From Paucihalobacter ruber (GTDB lineage: Bacteria; Bacteroidota; Bacteroidia; Flavobacteriales; Flavobacteriaceae): a stretch of 64,000 bases of DNA. The stretch is taken from contig NZ_VHIQ01000001.1 in assembly GCF_006494535.1 (NCBI RefSeq), forward strand, positions 498,736 through 562,735, given 5' to 3'. Positions 1 through 8,731 of the stretch are shown here, one piece after another; within the stretch, counting starts at the first letter, position 1, and every line of letters starts with the position of its first letter. A program made the translations under genes and the position numbers. A model generated the notes under the pieces. That model was not told the DNA's origin and did no database searches. It worked only from the letters and a program-made list of their open reading frames with translations.

Positions 1-869
1 TTTGGAGTGCCTTCGGCATCGCCGTAAGAGGGTTGCACAGAATGTTGCACAAACATACAAGCGTCATTAAAATAAGGCATCAACTGATTGTGGTTGATAC
101 CCCCGGTAAAAGTAACCCGGTCTTCAATATGCCATGCTTTGGCAATGGATTTACATGCCTCTAATAATTCGCCGGTACCCACCATAATTAAACGGGCCTC
201 GGCACATTTTGGCATGGCATCTTTAAAAGCCTGCAACGTTAATTGGGGTGCTTTAATATCTGTAAAACGCCCAATATTTAATATGGTAGAACCATAACTG
301 GATTGTACCTCATAAAAAAAAGCTTGCGGTCCATAAGGGTTATAGACAATCTTATCTTCGGGGCAGCCTAATGACAATAGTTTATCGGTCATGAAATGCG
401 AGACGCTCACAATCTTGTAAGCATAGGCAAACATGGCTTTGTAATTAGATTTGACTTCATCGGTTAACAGAGGATCTCTGTGGGCATCATGCCCGTGGAA
501 ATGGACTACCAGAGGTATCTCCAAACTTTTGGCAAAAGGTGTGATGGCCGCTCCCTGGAACCCAAATTCTGCTAAAATTACATTGACTTGGTGGGCTTTA
601 AAAAAGCCTGCTAAGGCATCTAGTTTACCATTAAACGATTGCTGCCATAAGGTGACTTTTTTATGGTAAAGCCATTGGGGTAATAGTTTTTTTAGCTTTT
701 GCAACCATGGGTGTTTGCTGTAAAACAGACCAATGGAACGGTTGTTATATTGTAAATCGTGCGTTGGTCCATGTATCAACACTTTATCCCCTTTCATCAG
801 CTCAGCGTGAGCCCTGATAAAGGAACCGCTAAAATTACTGGTGCCGGCTTGTATGATGCAAATTTTCAT
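1..869 (-). CDS. Glycosyltransferase family 4 (partial, runs off left edge)
   Basis: The minus strand reads open from an ATG at 869 to the window edge, about 289 codons, so the C-terminus is missing. The start immediately follows the TAA stop of the sulfotransferase upstream. Seen motifs are an early glycine/serine acceptor loop (TSNFSGSFIR), VVHFHGHDAH, a Rossmann nucleotide-sugar half beginning ILNIGRFTDIKAPQL, and near the edge HSVQPSYGDAEGTP, where the Glu is the usual retaining GT4 donor-binding residue. It would transfer a sugar from a nucleotide donor to a lipid-linked glycan in the cytoplasm. It is probably one step of the polysaccharide repeat made by this operon. Donor and acceptor cannot be read from sequence. 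Confidence 0.88.
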   Translation of the reverse strand, partial: MKICIIQAGTSNFSGSFIRAHAELMKGDKVLIHGPTHDLQYNNRSIGLFYSKHPWLQKLKKLLPQWLYHKKVTLWQQSFNGKLDALAGFFKAHQVNVILAEFGFQGAAITPFAKSLEIPLVVHFHGHDAHRDPLLTDEVKSNYKAMFAYAYKIVSVSHFMTDKLLSLGCPEDKIVYNPYGPQAFFYEVQSSYGSTILNIGRFTDIKAPQLTLQAFKDAMPKCAEARLIMVGTGELLEACKSIAKAWHIEDRVTFTGGINHNQLMPYFNDACMFVQHSVQPSYGDAEGTP

Positions 870-1580
870 TTATTTTAAAAATGAAAGGATTTTTCGGAAT
901 GATAAAACCACAAACCTTACTGGTTTACTGTTCAATATTGTATTAAAAATTCTTTTTAAAACTGAAAAGTATTTTTTAACAAAATATTCAAAAACATAAT
1001 AATAATACTCATAGAAACTTAATTTAGTTGATTCATCTAAATCTTCAAACTTATAATTATATATTTTTAAATCTTTATTGTATAAGTACTTCACAATTGC
1101 TTTTGTCCTTTTGTCATAAAAACTTTGATAAGGTTTTTCAGTATTTGATTTTTCAATGTGGGGTAGCTGCAAATTAAGGTTGAGTTTATTGCATACGATA
1201 GAAAAATCTTCATTTAATCTTTCAAATCTACAAACATAATCTAAAGTTTCATCTATAATATCATGGTAAAATGGGCTTTGAACCTCATGCCTAGCAGGTT
1301 TAAAATTTATTACAAAATCATAAAGTTTTTCAGTGTTTTTTGGATAATAAAAACCTCTTTTCCAGCATGATACTAGTCGACTATATGGGTTACGAACGAC
1401 AGAAAATTTAAAATAATCCTCCCAAATTTCAATACCTATTAATTGTTTTGTTTCACTTGCCTTTAAATGCTTTTCAGAATAATCATTATAACTCATTTCT
1501 ATGTTAAAAGCTCCCTCAATGCTAGTACCGCCGGTTCGAGGTATGTGTATAAGTATGCATTTATTTTTATGATCTATCAT
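870..1580 (-). CDS. Sulfotransferase family protein (polysaccharide operon)
   Basis: This 236-aa protein opens with the 5'-phosphosulfate loop (HIPRTGGTSIEGAF, residues about 13-26) and has a 3'-phosphate segment, FSVVRNPYSRLVSCW, near residue 60. Both are hallmarks of PAPS-dependent carbohydrate sulfotransferases. No signal peptide is visible, so it should act in the cytoplasm on a nascent glycan. The last 40 residues are basic and hydrophobic, possibly a membrane-proximal tail. It sits between two GT4 genes, 9 bp after one and directly abutting the next, so it is part of the operon. It is one of three sulfotransferases here. The exact sugar and position sulfated are unknown. Confidence 0.85.
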   Translation of the reverse strand: MIDHKNKCILIHIPRTGGTSIEGAFNIEMSYNDYSEKHLKASETKQLIGIEIWEDYFKFSVVRNPYSRLVSCWKRGFYYPKNTEKLYDFVINFKPARHEVQSPFYHDIIDETLDYVCRFERLNEDFSIVCNKLNLNLQLPHIEKSNTEKPYQSFYDKRTKAIVKYLYNKDLKIYNYKFEDLDESTKLSFYEYYYYVFEYFVKKYFSVLKRIFNTILNSKPVRFVVLSFRKILSFLK

Positions 1581-1589
1581 AACCTGAAA

Positions 1590-2858
1590 TTACATTGATT
1601 TGTTTTGATTTAAAATTTTATATAAACGATGCTTTAGCAAGCCTAGACGTAGCTTAAGTAGATTAACTAAATCAATTATTGGCCTTCTTTTGTCTGCACG
1701 TGCTAAATCAGGATGCACGCTTGGCAATTTTAATAACTTTGGTACGGATACAATATTCAATTTTTTAGATTTAAAACTTGACAAGTAATTAAACCAATGC
1801 TCATGACATAGAGTCATAGTAAAATTCTCTGAAATGTATTGTTTTGCATTTTTAGACATGGTATGCCATAAAGTGTGATCAGCCTGAAGTGTTTTAATGG
1901 CATTTAAAAAATCATCGTTGCGGTCATTAACTACAAAGCCTGTTACGCCTTGTTTGATTTGTTCCGATATACCGCTTTTCATTTGCAAACATACCGGTAC
2001 CACACCACAAGCCATGGCTTCCAGGACTGAAATGGGCAAACCTTCAAAATCAGACAGCAAGACAATCACGTGGGCTTCTAGCAACTTTTTTTGTATCTCA
2101 TGTGAGGGAATACTACCGGCAATACTTACAGGTAAACCCTCGCCTTCGGTTTGTAAAATGCTTTCTAAATTGCCTTTATCGGGGCCATCACCATAGAAAA
2201 CAGCTGATGTATTTGGTATTGCTGCAGTCATTCTGCAAAATGCCTTAGCAACTTCAGAAATGCGCTTTTGTTCTTCGGCAAACCGGCCCACATACACTAC
2301 TTTTAGGTTGGCATCTAAGCGTTTCGCTTTTTCTTGAGGAACATGAACACCATAAGGTATGCGCTCTACAGCTATTTCATTAGCAAAAGCGCTGCCCTTT
2401 AACTGTTTTTCTAATTCGCCGGATACACACACCATACCACTGAGCCTGAAATCTTTTGAACCGTCTATAAATTCTTTTTGGATGGCATGATAAAAAGGAT
2501 CGTCGGAATGCGATACGCCTATCGTATAAATCCCCGCTTTTTTGGCCCATTTAGAAGCGTAATAAGCAGGGACTACCAGATTAGGCACAAAGATTTGAGG
2601 AGGCTCATTCTTAAGACATTCAAGTATCCATTTGATATTGTCTTCTGTATAATTATTAAATTTGGTGGTTTGGCATGGTACCCCATGATTGGTTAAATGC
2701 TCGTATAAAGGTCCTGTCTCACCCAGATGAAACAAAATAAGACAGCGCACATCCAAACCACGCTGCTTTAATGCCGGTAATAAATGCTGTAACCAGGTAA
2801 CAGGACCACCAATACTACCGGGTTTATCGTATGCACAAAAGGTAATACTTTGGTTCAA
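1590..2858 (-). CDS. Glycosyltransferase family 4
   Basis: A 422-aa GT4 enzyme. The N-terminus has the glycine-rich acceptor loop (GSIGGPVTWLQHLLPAL). The C-terminal half has VVYVGRFAEEQKRISEVAKAF and the donor-site motif DFEGLPISVLEAMACGVVPV, with the conserved Glu pair. The likely start is a TTG at 2858 that overlaps the TGA stop of the upstream GT11 gene (TTGA), a translational-coupling arrangement; no nearby ATG is available. The basic C-terminal tail of about 40 residues may attach it to the membrane. It should act in the cytoplasm, adding one sugar of the repeat unit. Sugar specificity is not readable. Confidence 0.87.
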   Translation of the reverse strand: MNQSITFCAYDKPGSIGGPVTWLQHLLPALKQRGLDVRCLILFHLGETGPLYEHLTNHGVPCQTTKFNNYTEDNIKWILECLKNEPPQIFVPNLVVPAYYASKWAKKAGIYTIGVSHSDDPFYHAIQKEFIDGSKDFRLSGMVCVSGELEKQLKGSAFANEIAVERIPYGVHVPQEKAKRLDANLKVVYVGRFAEEQKRISEVAKAFCRMTAAIPNTSAVFYGDGPDKGNLESILQTEGEGLPVSIAGSIPSHEIQKKLLEAHVIVLLSDFEGLPISVLEAMACGVVPVCLQMKSGISEQIKQGVTGFVVNDRNDDFLNAIKTLQADHTLWHTMSKNAKQYISENFTMTLCHEHWFNYLSSFKSKKLNIVSVPKLLKLPSVHPDLARADKRRPIIDLVNLLKLRLGLLKHRLYKILNQNKSM

Positions 2859-3832
2859 GATTGATTTCTCAATTTATCATTTTCAGAAGAACGAATAATT
2901 ATTCTGCCTTCATGTTCTTTACTTAATAAAACAATTTGATGACCAAAAGTTGACGCTTGGGTTAAAATAAAATGCTGGCATTGTGAGGCTAAATACATAT
3001 CCTTAAATCCATTTTGATCATCATTAAAATCGGCAAAATGAATTGGGAATTCGGATTTTAGATGTTTTTTACACCAATCTATGTCATCAGAAAAAACAAA
3101 AAATGCACCTGCCGAAAGTTTTGATTCTATATCGTTAATTGCATTTATATAAAAATCTAAAGTAACAGATTGCCCCCCTTCGTTAGTCAAAAAATCACCT
3201 CGTCGAACATGTATGGCAACTGGATTTTTAGAATTTTTGATTTGATTTAAAAATTCATAATCAACATTTTTAAAAAAAGTTTTATAATCTAGAGTAAGCT
3301 CTTCAAAAATGTTATTATTCTTGGCATAATCAGTTGCGGCTTCTCTTATATCAAGAGAGGCCCATATATTGACTTCAACACTATCGTGAAGAAGTACTTC
3401 ATTCTTAATTCTTTCAATATCATTATTTAGCAATTTAAGTTTCCCTTTACTATAAATCGTGATGTTATTTTGACTTTTTATAAAATTTATAGTTTCAGAA
3501 TCAGGTATAATGATATCGTATCTTATTCCATAATTTGTTATTTGCAAATTACGACTCGTCTGCCCTTCCTTGGTATTCGTATAAAACGTTGTATCAATAA
3601 TTAATGTTGCCTTTTTAATATCGGCTAATAATCGTCCTGCCATATAACAAATCATTTGATTTGTTAAACCTCCTGCCATTTTAACTATTACGGCATTTTT
3701 TAATAAAAACTTCTTTTGATGACCTTTAAAAATATGATTTTCAACATTGCGTAAACTTATGTAACTTTTATATACATATATTGGAAATAAAATGTAACGA
3801 AATAAATTCTTAATCTTTTGATATAGTTTCAT
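2855..3832 (-). CDS. GT11-like (alpha-1,2-fucosyltransferase family) glycosyltransferase
   Basis: This 325-aa protein has the order of motifs expected for GT11. A GGLTNQMICYMAGR segment (residues about 54-67) corresponds to the family GGLGNQ motif, IHVRRGDFL matches the HxRRxD donor site, and a C-terminal part reads DMYLASQCQHFILTQASTFG. GT11 enzymes move fucose from GDP-fucose in alpha-1,2 linkage, so a fucosylated glycan is a reasonable inference. The match to the first motif is imperfect (T for G, I for F), so a different deoxy-sugar is possible. Its 5' end overlaps the upstream GT4 gene by 23 bp and its stop overlaps the next start by 4 bp, so expression is coupled. Confidence 0.78.
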   Translation of the reverse strand: MKLYQKIKNLFRYILFPIYVYKSYISLRNVENHIFKGHQKKFLLKNAVIVKMAGGLTNQMICYMAGRLLADIKKATLIIDTTFYTNTKEGQTSRNLQITNYGIRYDIIIPDSETINFIKSQNNITIYSKGKLKLLNNDIERIKNEVLLHDSVEVNIWASLDIREAATDYAKNNNIFEELTLDYKTFFKNVDYEFLNQIKNSKNPVAIHVRRGDFLTNEGGQSVTLDFYINAINDIESKLSAGAFFVFSDDIDWCKKHLKSEFPIHFADFNDDQNGFKDMYLASQCQHFILTQASTFGHQIVLLSKEHEGRIIIRSSENDKLRNQS

Positions 3833-4985
3833 AGTTCTCTAAATACATTTTTTCTAGTTTTTTTATAACTACCTTCCAATCATATTCCCCTAAAACCCGC
3901 TGTCTGGCTTTTGAACCTATGGTGTTATCATTGATGGCCAACAGGGTTTTTCCTTTTAAATCCTCCATATTACCTAACTCATAAAAGTAACCATAAGCGC
4001 CGTTATCGATGGCTTCCATACTTCCAGGCTCATTGGAGACCACCACAGGTTTACTATGGGCCATACCCTCTAAGACCAAAGTAGGTAAGCCTTCTTTTTT
4101 TGCGGTACTTATCAGACACCTACACGCGGCAATGGCGTGTTGTACTTCTATTTGAGACATTTTTCCAAAAATTTTTAAATTTTTTGGTGGTATGATATGG
4201 TAGTGCTCCTGAAATAACAATTCTGAAAACTCACTGCCTATAATGACAAAGTTATGCTCCGGCATGCTTTTAGCTAACATTACAAACTCTCCGGGATTTT
4301 TCACAGGGTCATGCCTGCTAACATTTAAAATGTAATTGCTTAAGTGGTATTTTTCCTGAAAATAGTGAGCGTCTGCTTTGTCACATTGTGCTACATCAAC
4401 GCCATTAGGAATATAAATAGTGTCTATATTAAATTTCTCTTTGTAAAATTTTTGTTGCCATTTCGACACCGATATTTTGACATCAGCCTTAGAGGCTTCT
4501 TCTACAAAAACCCTATTGAATTCTTTTTGCCAGTTTAACAAATCTTTGCCTGTATGTTCTTTAAAATAGTGTAAATGATACGTATGAATCCATTTTAAAT
4601 TGTTGTTTTTAGCCCTTTGCTCTTGGCACCATAAAATATATTTTGGATACACATGAGAATGTAAAACAGCAGTACCAGGTACTTGTAATTCTTGGATGTA
4701 ATCTCTTAAAAAAACATCCATACTTATTTTCTTTAAAATAGCATCTGGCGGAACAAGTGTGGTTGAAAGATTCGAATTTTTATGGATGGCGTGGATATGA
4801 AAATCAACACCATTAAGCTTTAAGATATTAGCGCCAATATATACTTGTGGCTGTTCTTTCTTGAGTTTTTTAAACCAATTAAAAACTACTCTTCTTTGTA
4901 AATACAACTCCCAATCCCTTTTGCATTTGTTTTTAAAAACATTGAGATGGTAAAAAGCCGATTTTATTTTTCTAAAAAGAATCAA
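3810..4985 (-). CDS. Glycosyltransferase family 4
   Basis: A 391-aa GT4-type enzyme. Readable motifs are AVLHSHVYPKYILW in the acceptor half, the strand-loop NVSRHDPVKNPGEFVMLA, and the donor-site region KEGLPTLVLEGMAHSKPVVVS followed by GSMEAI. The start is uncertain. The first usable codon after an in-frame stop is TTG at 4985, and no ATG occurs until much later in the N-terminal domain. The N-terminal 50 residues are rich in Lys/Arg and aromatics, as in membrane-associated transferases. It is followed by the GT11 gene with a 23-bp overlap. The role is inferred to be addition of one sugar to the exported polysaccharide. Confidence 0.84.
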   Translation of the reverse strand: MILFRKIKSAFYHLNVFKNKCKRDWELYLQRRVVFNWFKKLKKEQPQVYIGANILKLNGVDFHIHAIHKNSNLSTTLVPPDAILKKISMDVFLRDYIQELQVPGTAVLHSHVYPKYILWCQEQRAKNNNLKWIHTYHLHYFKEHTGKDLLNWQKEFNRVFVEEASKADVKISVSKWQQKFYKEKFNIDTIYIPNGVDVAQCDKADAHYFQEKYHLSNYILNVSRHDPVKNPGEFVMLAKSMPEHNFVIIGSEFSELLFQEHYHIIPPKNLKIFGKMSQIEVQHAIAACRCLISTAKKEGLPTLVLEGMAHSKPVVVSNEPGSMEAIDNGAYGYFYELGNMEDLKGKTLLAINDNTIGSKARQRVLGEYDWKVVIKKLEKMYLENYETISKD

Positions 4986-5009
4986 AATTACTTAAAATAT
5001 TGTGAATCA

Positions 5010-5702
5010 TTATTTAATAGCGTACTTATTGAAATATTTCAATATTATATTTTTATATTCAAATTTAAATCTAAAAAAATCAATGTCCTCTTTGTATATT
5101 CTTGAAACTAAGTTTCTTGTTTTCCAATTATAATAATAACTGTAGTGATTCTTTTTTATGGGATTAACATTCGCCATAACATTGAAGAAATCAGAGTTTA
5201 AATTTAAATCTTCGATAACGCGATTTAAGCCGATTTGCAAAGAATCAAAATTTATTTCGGCATCATAAACAATCTTTTGACCATTCAAATAAAAATAGTC
5301 TTTTTGTAGTGCTAAATGGTTACCACAATACAAATGATTTTGAGTGTTATTCAAGATATTACTAAATTTGCCCTTCCTTTTTAAATAATTTTTAAAAGAA
5401 TCCTCTATTTTGTAACTCCTACCTGTCCAAAAATAATCTGATAACAACTTATCCCAAGAGTTCCTGTAGACTATAAATTTATAATAAGTAGACCATTGAT
5501 CTTTAGAGATCAAATTTAAATCTATAAGTTGTTGGGGAGTTGCATGCTGTAAATGTAATTTCAAATTTTCATCCCAACCAAATAATTGATCGTGGTCAGC
5601 ATGTAAATAACTTGAAGTGTTTATACCAAATGCCTTTTCTATACTTGTACCTGCACATTTAGAAATGTGGATAAAAATACATTTATGTTTATGTGATATC
5701 AT
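5010..5702 (-). CDS. Sulfotransferase family protein (polysaccharide operon)
   Basis: A 230-aa sulfotransferase-like protein. The PAPS 5'-phosphosulfate loop is FIHISKCAGTSIEKAFG (residues about 10-26) and a 3'-phosphate strand reads FIVYRNSWDKLLSDYF near residue 80. The ISKCAGTS form is typical of the eukaryote-like sulfotransferase family 2 group found in bacterial capsule loci. No signal peptide is seen. Its ATG overlaps the stop of the next sulfotransferase gene by one base (TAATG), so the two should be translated together. Very AT-rich codon usage (many Asn, Lys, Tyr) contrasts with the neighbouring exporter genes and suggests acquired cargo. The substrate is presumably a sugar of the surface glycan. 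Confidence 0.8.
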   Translation of the reverse strand: MISHKHKCIFIHISKCAGTSIEKAFGINTSSYLHADHDQLFGWDENLKLHLQHATPQQLIDLNLISKDQWSTYYKFIVYRNSWDKLLSDYFWTGRSYKIEDSFKNYLKRKGKFSNILNNTQNHLYCGNHLALQKDYFYLNGQKIVYDAEINFDSLQIGLNRVIEDLNLNSDFFNVMANVNPIKKNHYSYYYNWKTRNLVSRIYKEDIDFFRFKFEYKNIILKYFNKYAIK

Positions 5703-6376
5703 TATTTAACTATTGTTTTGATAATGTTTAAAAATTTGAATTCATCTTGGTACCATTGCGTCAAATTATCAATAGATTGTTGCTCTAAATTTTTATCTAA
5801 TGTAATATCATTGGCATGGGCCTCAACAGTATTTTTATCAGGAAGATGAAGATTTACAGGGAGCTTAAATTTCCTCTTAAACTCCTCAAAATCGTCAACT
5901 AATTGCCCTTGTTGAAAAACAAAACCTATAGATTGTTTGCGTTGAAGCAGGTATTCTTCATTAATAAACCAATCCCAATATGATGACCTGACATGCTCTA
6001 TGGAATACATCGCAAATTCCGCGTTAATACGTTTTTGACTATTATCACTATATAAATCTCTTGCTAATTCGTTAGGCGTGTGAAATATCTGAAATGCAAT
6101 AGCTTCGGAAGCGCTCCACTCAGAATAATATTTTGGTTGTCCTTTCCTTTGTCTTGAGTAAAACCCACTAATAAATCGGTCTATAGGATTTCGAACTGCG
6201 AAAAAGCAAAGATGACCTTCAGGTACTGCGGTAAGCTTGAATTTATGATTGTGCAAATGTATTTTTATATGTTTAACATCACAGTTCTTTGTTAAAGCGT
6301 GTTTAATAGCTGTGCCTCCTGTTTTGCCGATATGGAGAAAGTGCAAATTTTTCTTTTTATGTAGAATATAATACAT
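5702..6376 (-). CDS. Sulfotransferase family protein (polysaccharide operon)
   Basis: A 224-aa protein whose N-terminus has FLHIGKTGGTAIKHAL (PAPS-binding loop) and, near residue 60, CFFAVRNPIDRFISGFYS (3'-phosphate motif). That spacing is normal for the family. It is the first gene after the exporter ATPase, 37 bp downstream, and overlaps the following sulfotransferase by one base. The two adjacent sulfotransferases differ clearly outside the motifs, so they are not a recent duplication and probably modify different positions. The protein is shorter than many family members but has both nucleotide-binding motifs, so it is likely active. Confidence 0.8.
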   Translation of the reverse strand: MYYILHKKKNLHFLHIGKTGGTAIKHALTKNCDVKHIKIHLHNHKFKLTAVPEGHLCFFAVRNPIDRFISGFYSRQRKGQPKYYSEWSASEAIAFQIFHTPNELARDLYSDNSQKRINAEFAMYSIEHVRSSYWDWFINEEYLLQRKQSIGFVFQQGQLVDDFEEFKRKFKLPVNLHLPDKNTVEAHANDITLDKNLEQQSIDNLTQWYQDEFKFLNIIKTIVK

Positions 6377-6413
6377 TATTAATATTTGTTTGATTATAGG
6401 TTTCTAAAGTCCC

Positions 6414-7610
6414 TCAAATAGGCTTATAATGTGCATCAAGTAAAAAAGACTGATAATGATCTTCCTCATGCGTTACCTGAAATTGCAGAACCTGATTCAC
6501 GCGCAATAAGGCCTCAATACTATTGGCTTTAAATACCACCAGACTTAAGGTATATATGCCTTTAGTTAATTGATTTCTTTCGTGTGTTATTCTAAAATGT
6601 AGTTTATGGTTTGATATTTTTAAATGAGAATTAGTTTCATTTTTCTTCAAAACAGCTACGGGTCTTTGTTCTTTATCAAAAATAACCAGTTTAAAAATTG
6701 GTATATCTATATTTTTCTTTATCCCTAAACAAATTTCAATAGATAACGTCTCACCCCAATTGATACTATCTGTAGGACTTTTATTGGCATCTACTATTTG
6801 AATTTTTTCTAATTCGAGTACGCCTGCATCATAAACAATGTTAGCGTGGTTATTGACAAACTTTTTATAATAATCATCTATTCCTTTACTCACATCACCT
6901 CCATGGTACGCTTCTTCGCCGTTCTCCAGTAAAATGACTTGATCGCAAACTCTGGAAATCATAGGCATGTTATGAGAAACAAATATCACTGCCGTATTCT
7001 TTAAAAGTACGTCTATCGTTCTAAAGCATTTTAAAACAAATCCTAAATCTCCTACCGCCAACACTTCATCTATAATCAACACATCCGGTTCCATTTGGGC
7101 CGCGACCGCAAAACCCAGTCTTACCTTCATACCCGAGCTGTAGTTTTGTACGGGCATATCAATAAACTCTCTTATTTCGGAGAAATCGATAATAGCTTCT
7201 ACTTTGGCGTCTATTTCTTTACGGGTAAACCCTAAAACCGCGCCGTTGTTGTAAATATTTTCTCTACCGGTGAGGATGGGGTTAAAACCGGCGCCCAGTT
7301 CTATCAAGGCGCCCACCCTGCCGCGCATGGTCACCGTACCGGCATCGGGATTGATTAAGCCGTTTAAAATTTTTAATAAGGTGGATTTACCGGCACCGTT
7401 ATGGCCAATTAAACCCAAGCACTCGCCACGGCGCAACTCAAAATTAATGTCTTTGACGGCCCAGAATTCCTTAGGCCGCAACTCGCCATCGGTGTCATGG
7501 CCTTTAATGCCCATAAACATATCCTTAACGCCATACCACAAGCTCGTTTTTAAATCTTTGCAGAATTTTTTTGAGACGCCTTCTACTTTTACCAATACTT
7601 CACCTGCCAT
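6414..7610 (-). CDS. Polysaccharide ABC exporter, ATP-binding protein (Wzt/TagH type)
   Basis: A 398-aa ATPase with Walker A GHNGAGKST (69-77), ABC signature YSSGM (157-161) and Walker B VLIIDE (177-182). About 150 further residues (250-398) are predicted beta-rich and match in position the C-terminal carbohydrate-recognition domain of Wzt proteins. It would energise export of a finished, undecaprenyl-linked glycan across the inner membrane with the permease encoded 2 bp upstream. The C-terminal domain in this family reads the modified end of the chain. Base composition is higher in GC than the transferases that follow. The exporter type means the glycan is assembled in the cytoplasm, matching the cytoplasmic sulfotransferases. 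Confidence 0.93.
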   Translation of the reverse strand: MAGEVLVKVEGVSKKFCKDLKTSLWYGVKDMFMGIKGHDTDGELRPKEFWAVKDINFELRRGECLGLIGHNGAGKSTLLKILNGLINPDAGTVTMRGRVGALIELGAGFNPILTGRENIYNNGAVLGFTRKEIDAKVEAIIDFSEIREFIDMPVQNYSSGMKVRLGFAVAAQMEPDVLIIDEVLAVGDLGFVLKCFRTIDVLLKNTAVIFVSHNMPMISRVCDQVILLENGEEAYHGGDVSKGIDDYYKKFVNNHANIVYDAGVLELEKIQIVDANKSPTDSINWGETLSIEICLGIKKNIDIPIFKLVIFDKEQRPVAVLKKNETNSHLKISNHKLHFRITHERNQLTKGIYTLSLVVFKANSIEALLRVNQVLQFQVTHEEDHYQSFLLDAHYKPI

Positions 7611-7612
7611 AT

Positions 7613-8473
7613 CTATGCGCTTAAACGTTCTACAATTACGGGAATGGAAATTCTGTAAATCACCAAACTTATCAACAACAACACTATACCTGCTCCTGTC
7701 AAACCTATAAAATAACTTAAAAACTGTACGTCTTGCCCAACGGTTACATCTCTTAGAGTGGTGACTAAGGGCGTAAATGGGTTGTAGGTCATAATGGTTT
7801 TCATGATACCGCTATCCGGGATGCCATACATAACCGGTGTAAGGTACATCACCAAAGACAGCGCCATGGTGATTAACCTCGACACATCGGTATAGAGCAA
7901 ACCTATGGGCGTCAACAGTAAACCAAAAGCTGTACCAACCAGAATGGCACAACACAGTACCAATGGAAATAGCAATAATGACCAATGAAACCCAACACCA
8001 AACACAAATATAAATACCACTAAGAGCACTACTTTAACGCTACTGTTAAACAACAATTTATAAATACCAGATAGAATTAGTGCTTCCTTTGGAAAGTTGA
8101 TTTTACTTAAAATACTGCGTGCGGCATTGGTACTTACCGTGGGTGAATTGATAGCTTCTAACAACATAGACCAAATCAAAGTTCCCGAAAACACATAAAC
8201 AGGATAAGGCATCCCGGTATCGGCGATGGCTAAGGTTCCTGAGCTATTTAAAAATATCCAAATGGCCGCAGAAGCCAAAGGCGTTAAAAACAGCCATATA
8301 ATTCCCAAATAAGATTGCCGGTATTGCGAGCTGATATCGCGCTTGGCAAATTGCCAGGCCAAAAAATGAGAACCCCACAAATCTTGAAGGGTTTCTTTCA
8401 GCAATGAAAATACCCTTGCTTTGTTTTGCCGCTTGTATATTTTAACCGGTAGTGGACTTTGTTGCGATGTCAT
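7613..8473 (-). CDS. Polysaccharide ABC exporter, permease (Wzm/TagG type)
   Basis: A 286-aa membrane protein. A cytoplasmic N-terminus ends in LWGSHFLAWQFAKRDISSQYRQSYLG, the amphipathic entry helix typical of ABC-2 polysaccharide permeases. Six hydrophobic segments follow, with a periplasmic segment reading YLTPVMYGIPDSG. It forms the export channel for the glycan together with the ATPase whose gene starts 2 bp later (TAGATATG). It lies 258 bp after the antiterminator gene. Length and topology are normal for the family. Confidence 0.92.
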   Translation of the reverse strand: MTSQQSPLPVKIYKRQNKARVFSLLKETLQDLWGSHFLAWQFAKRDISSQYRQSYLGIIWLFLTPLASAAIWIFLNSSGTLAIADTGMPYPVYVFSGTLIWSMLLEAINSPTVSTNAARSILSKINFPKEALILSGIYKLLFNSSVKVVLLVVFIFVFGVGFHWSLLLFPLVLCCAILVGTAFGLLLTPIGLLYTDVSRLITMALSLVMYLTPVMYGIPDSGIMKTIMTYNPFTPLVTTLRDVTVGQDVQFLSYFIGLTGAGIVLLLISLVIYRISIPVIVERLSA

Positions 8474-8731
8474 TTATTTAGTTTGTGAGTATTTAAGTAT
8501 TTGAGTTTTCTAGTCTCTTAGTTTATTTTAACTTTTACGCCTCATGCAGTTCACCGGTGAACCTGTAGGTCTTTTATTTTTTTGTCATGATTATTTTATC
8601 ATCCGTCTTCTGTCCTCCGTCCTCTCTTCTCTCTTCTCTATATTCTCTTCTCTCCCTTCAGCGCACGGCTTCGCCAATGTCAGTCACATGTTTCAGTGCT
8701 AACTAATTTATAATAAATATATTATCAATCC
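8474..8731. other. Spacer between antiterminator and exporter genes, with palindrome and purine-rich tract
   Basis: No gene is seen. The spacer holds a perfect 14-bp palindrome GTTCACCGGTGAAC (8549-8562) and a long polypyrimidine stretch at about 8595-8660 that is GA-rich in the transcript. Similar low-complexity tracts occur elsewhere in the window. It would be transcribed as part of the operon and could carry a pause or processing site on which the antiterminator acts, but that is only an inference from position. Confidence 0.4.

Noticed and set aside
5010-6376. Adjacent sulfotransferases as a recent tandem duplication
   Set aside because: The two proteins share only the cofactor motifs and differ over the rest, so they are separate family members.
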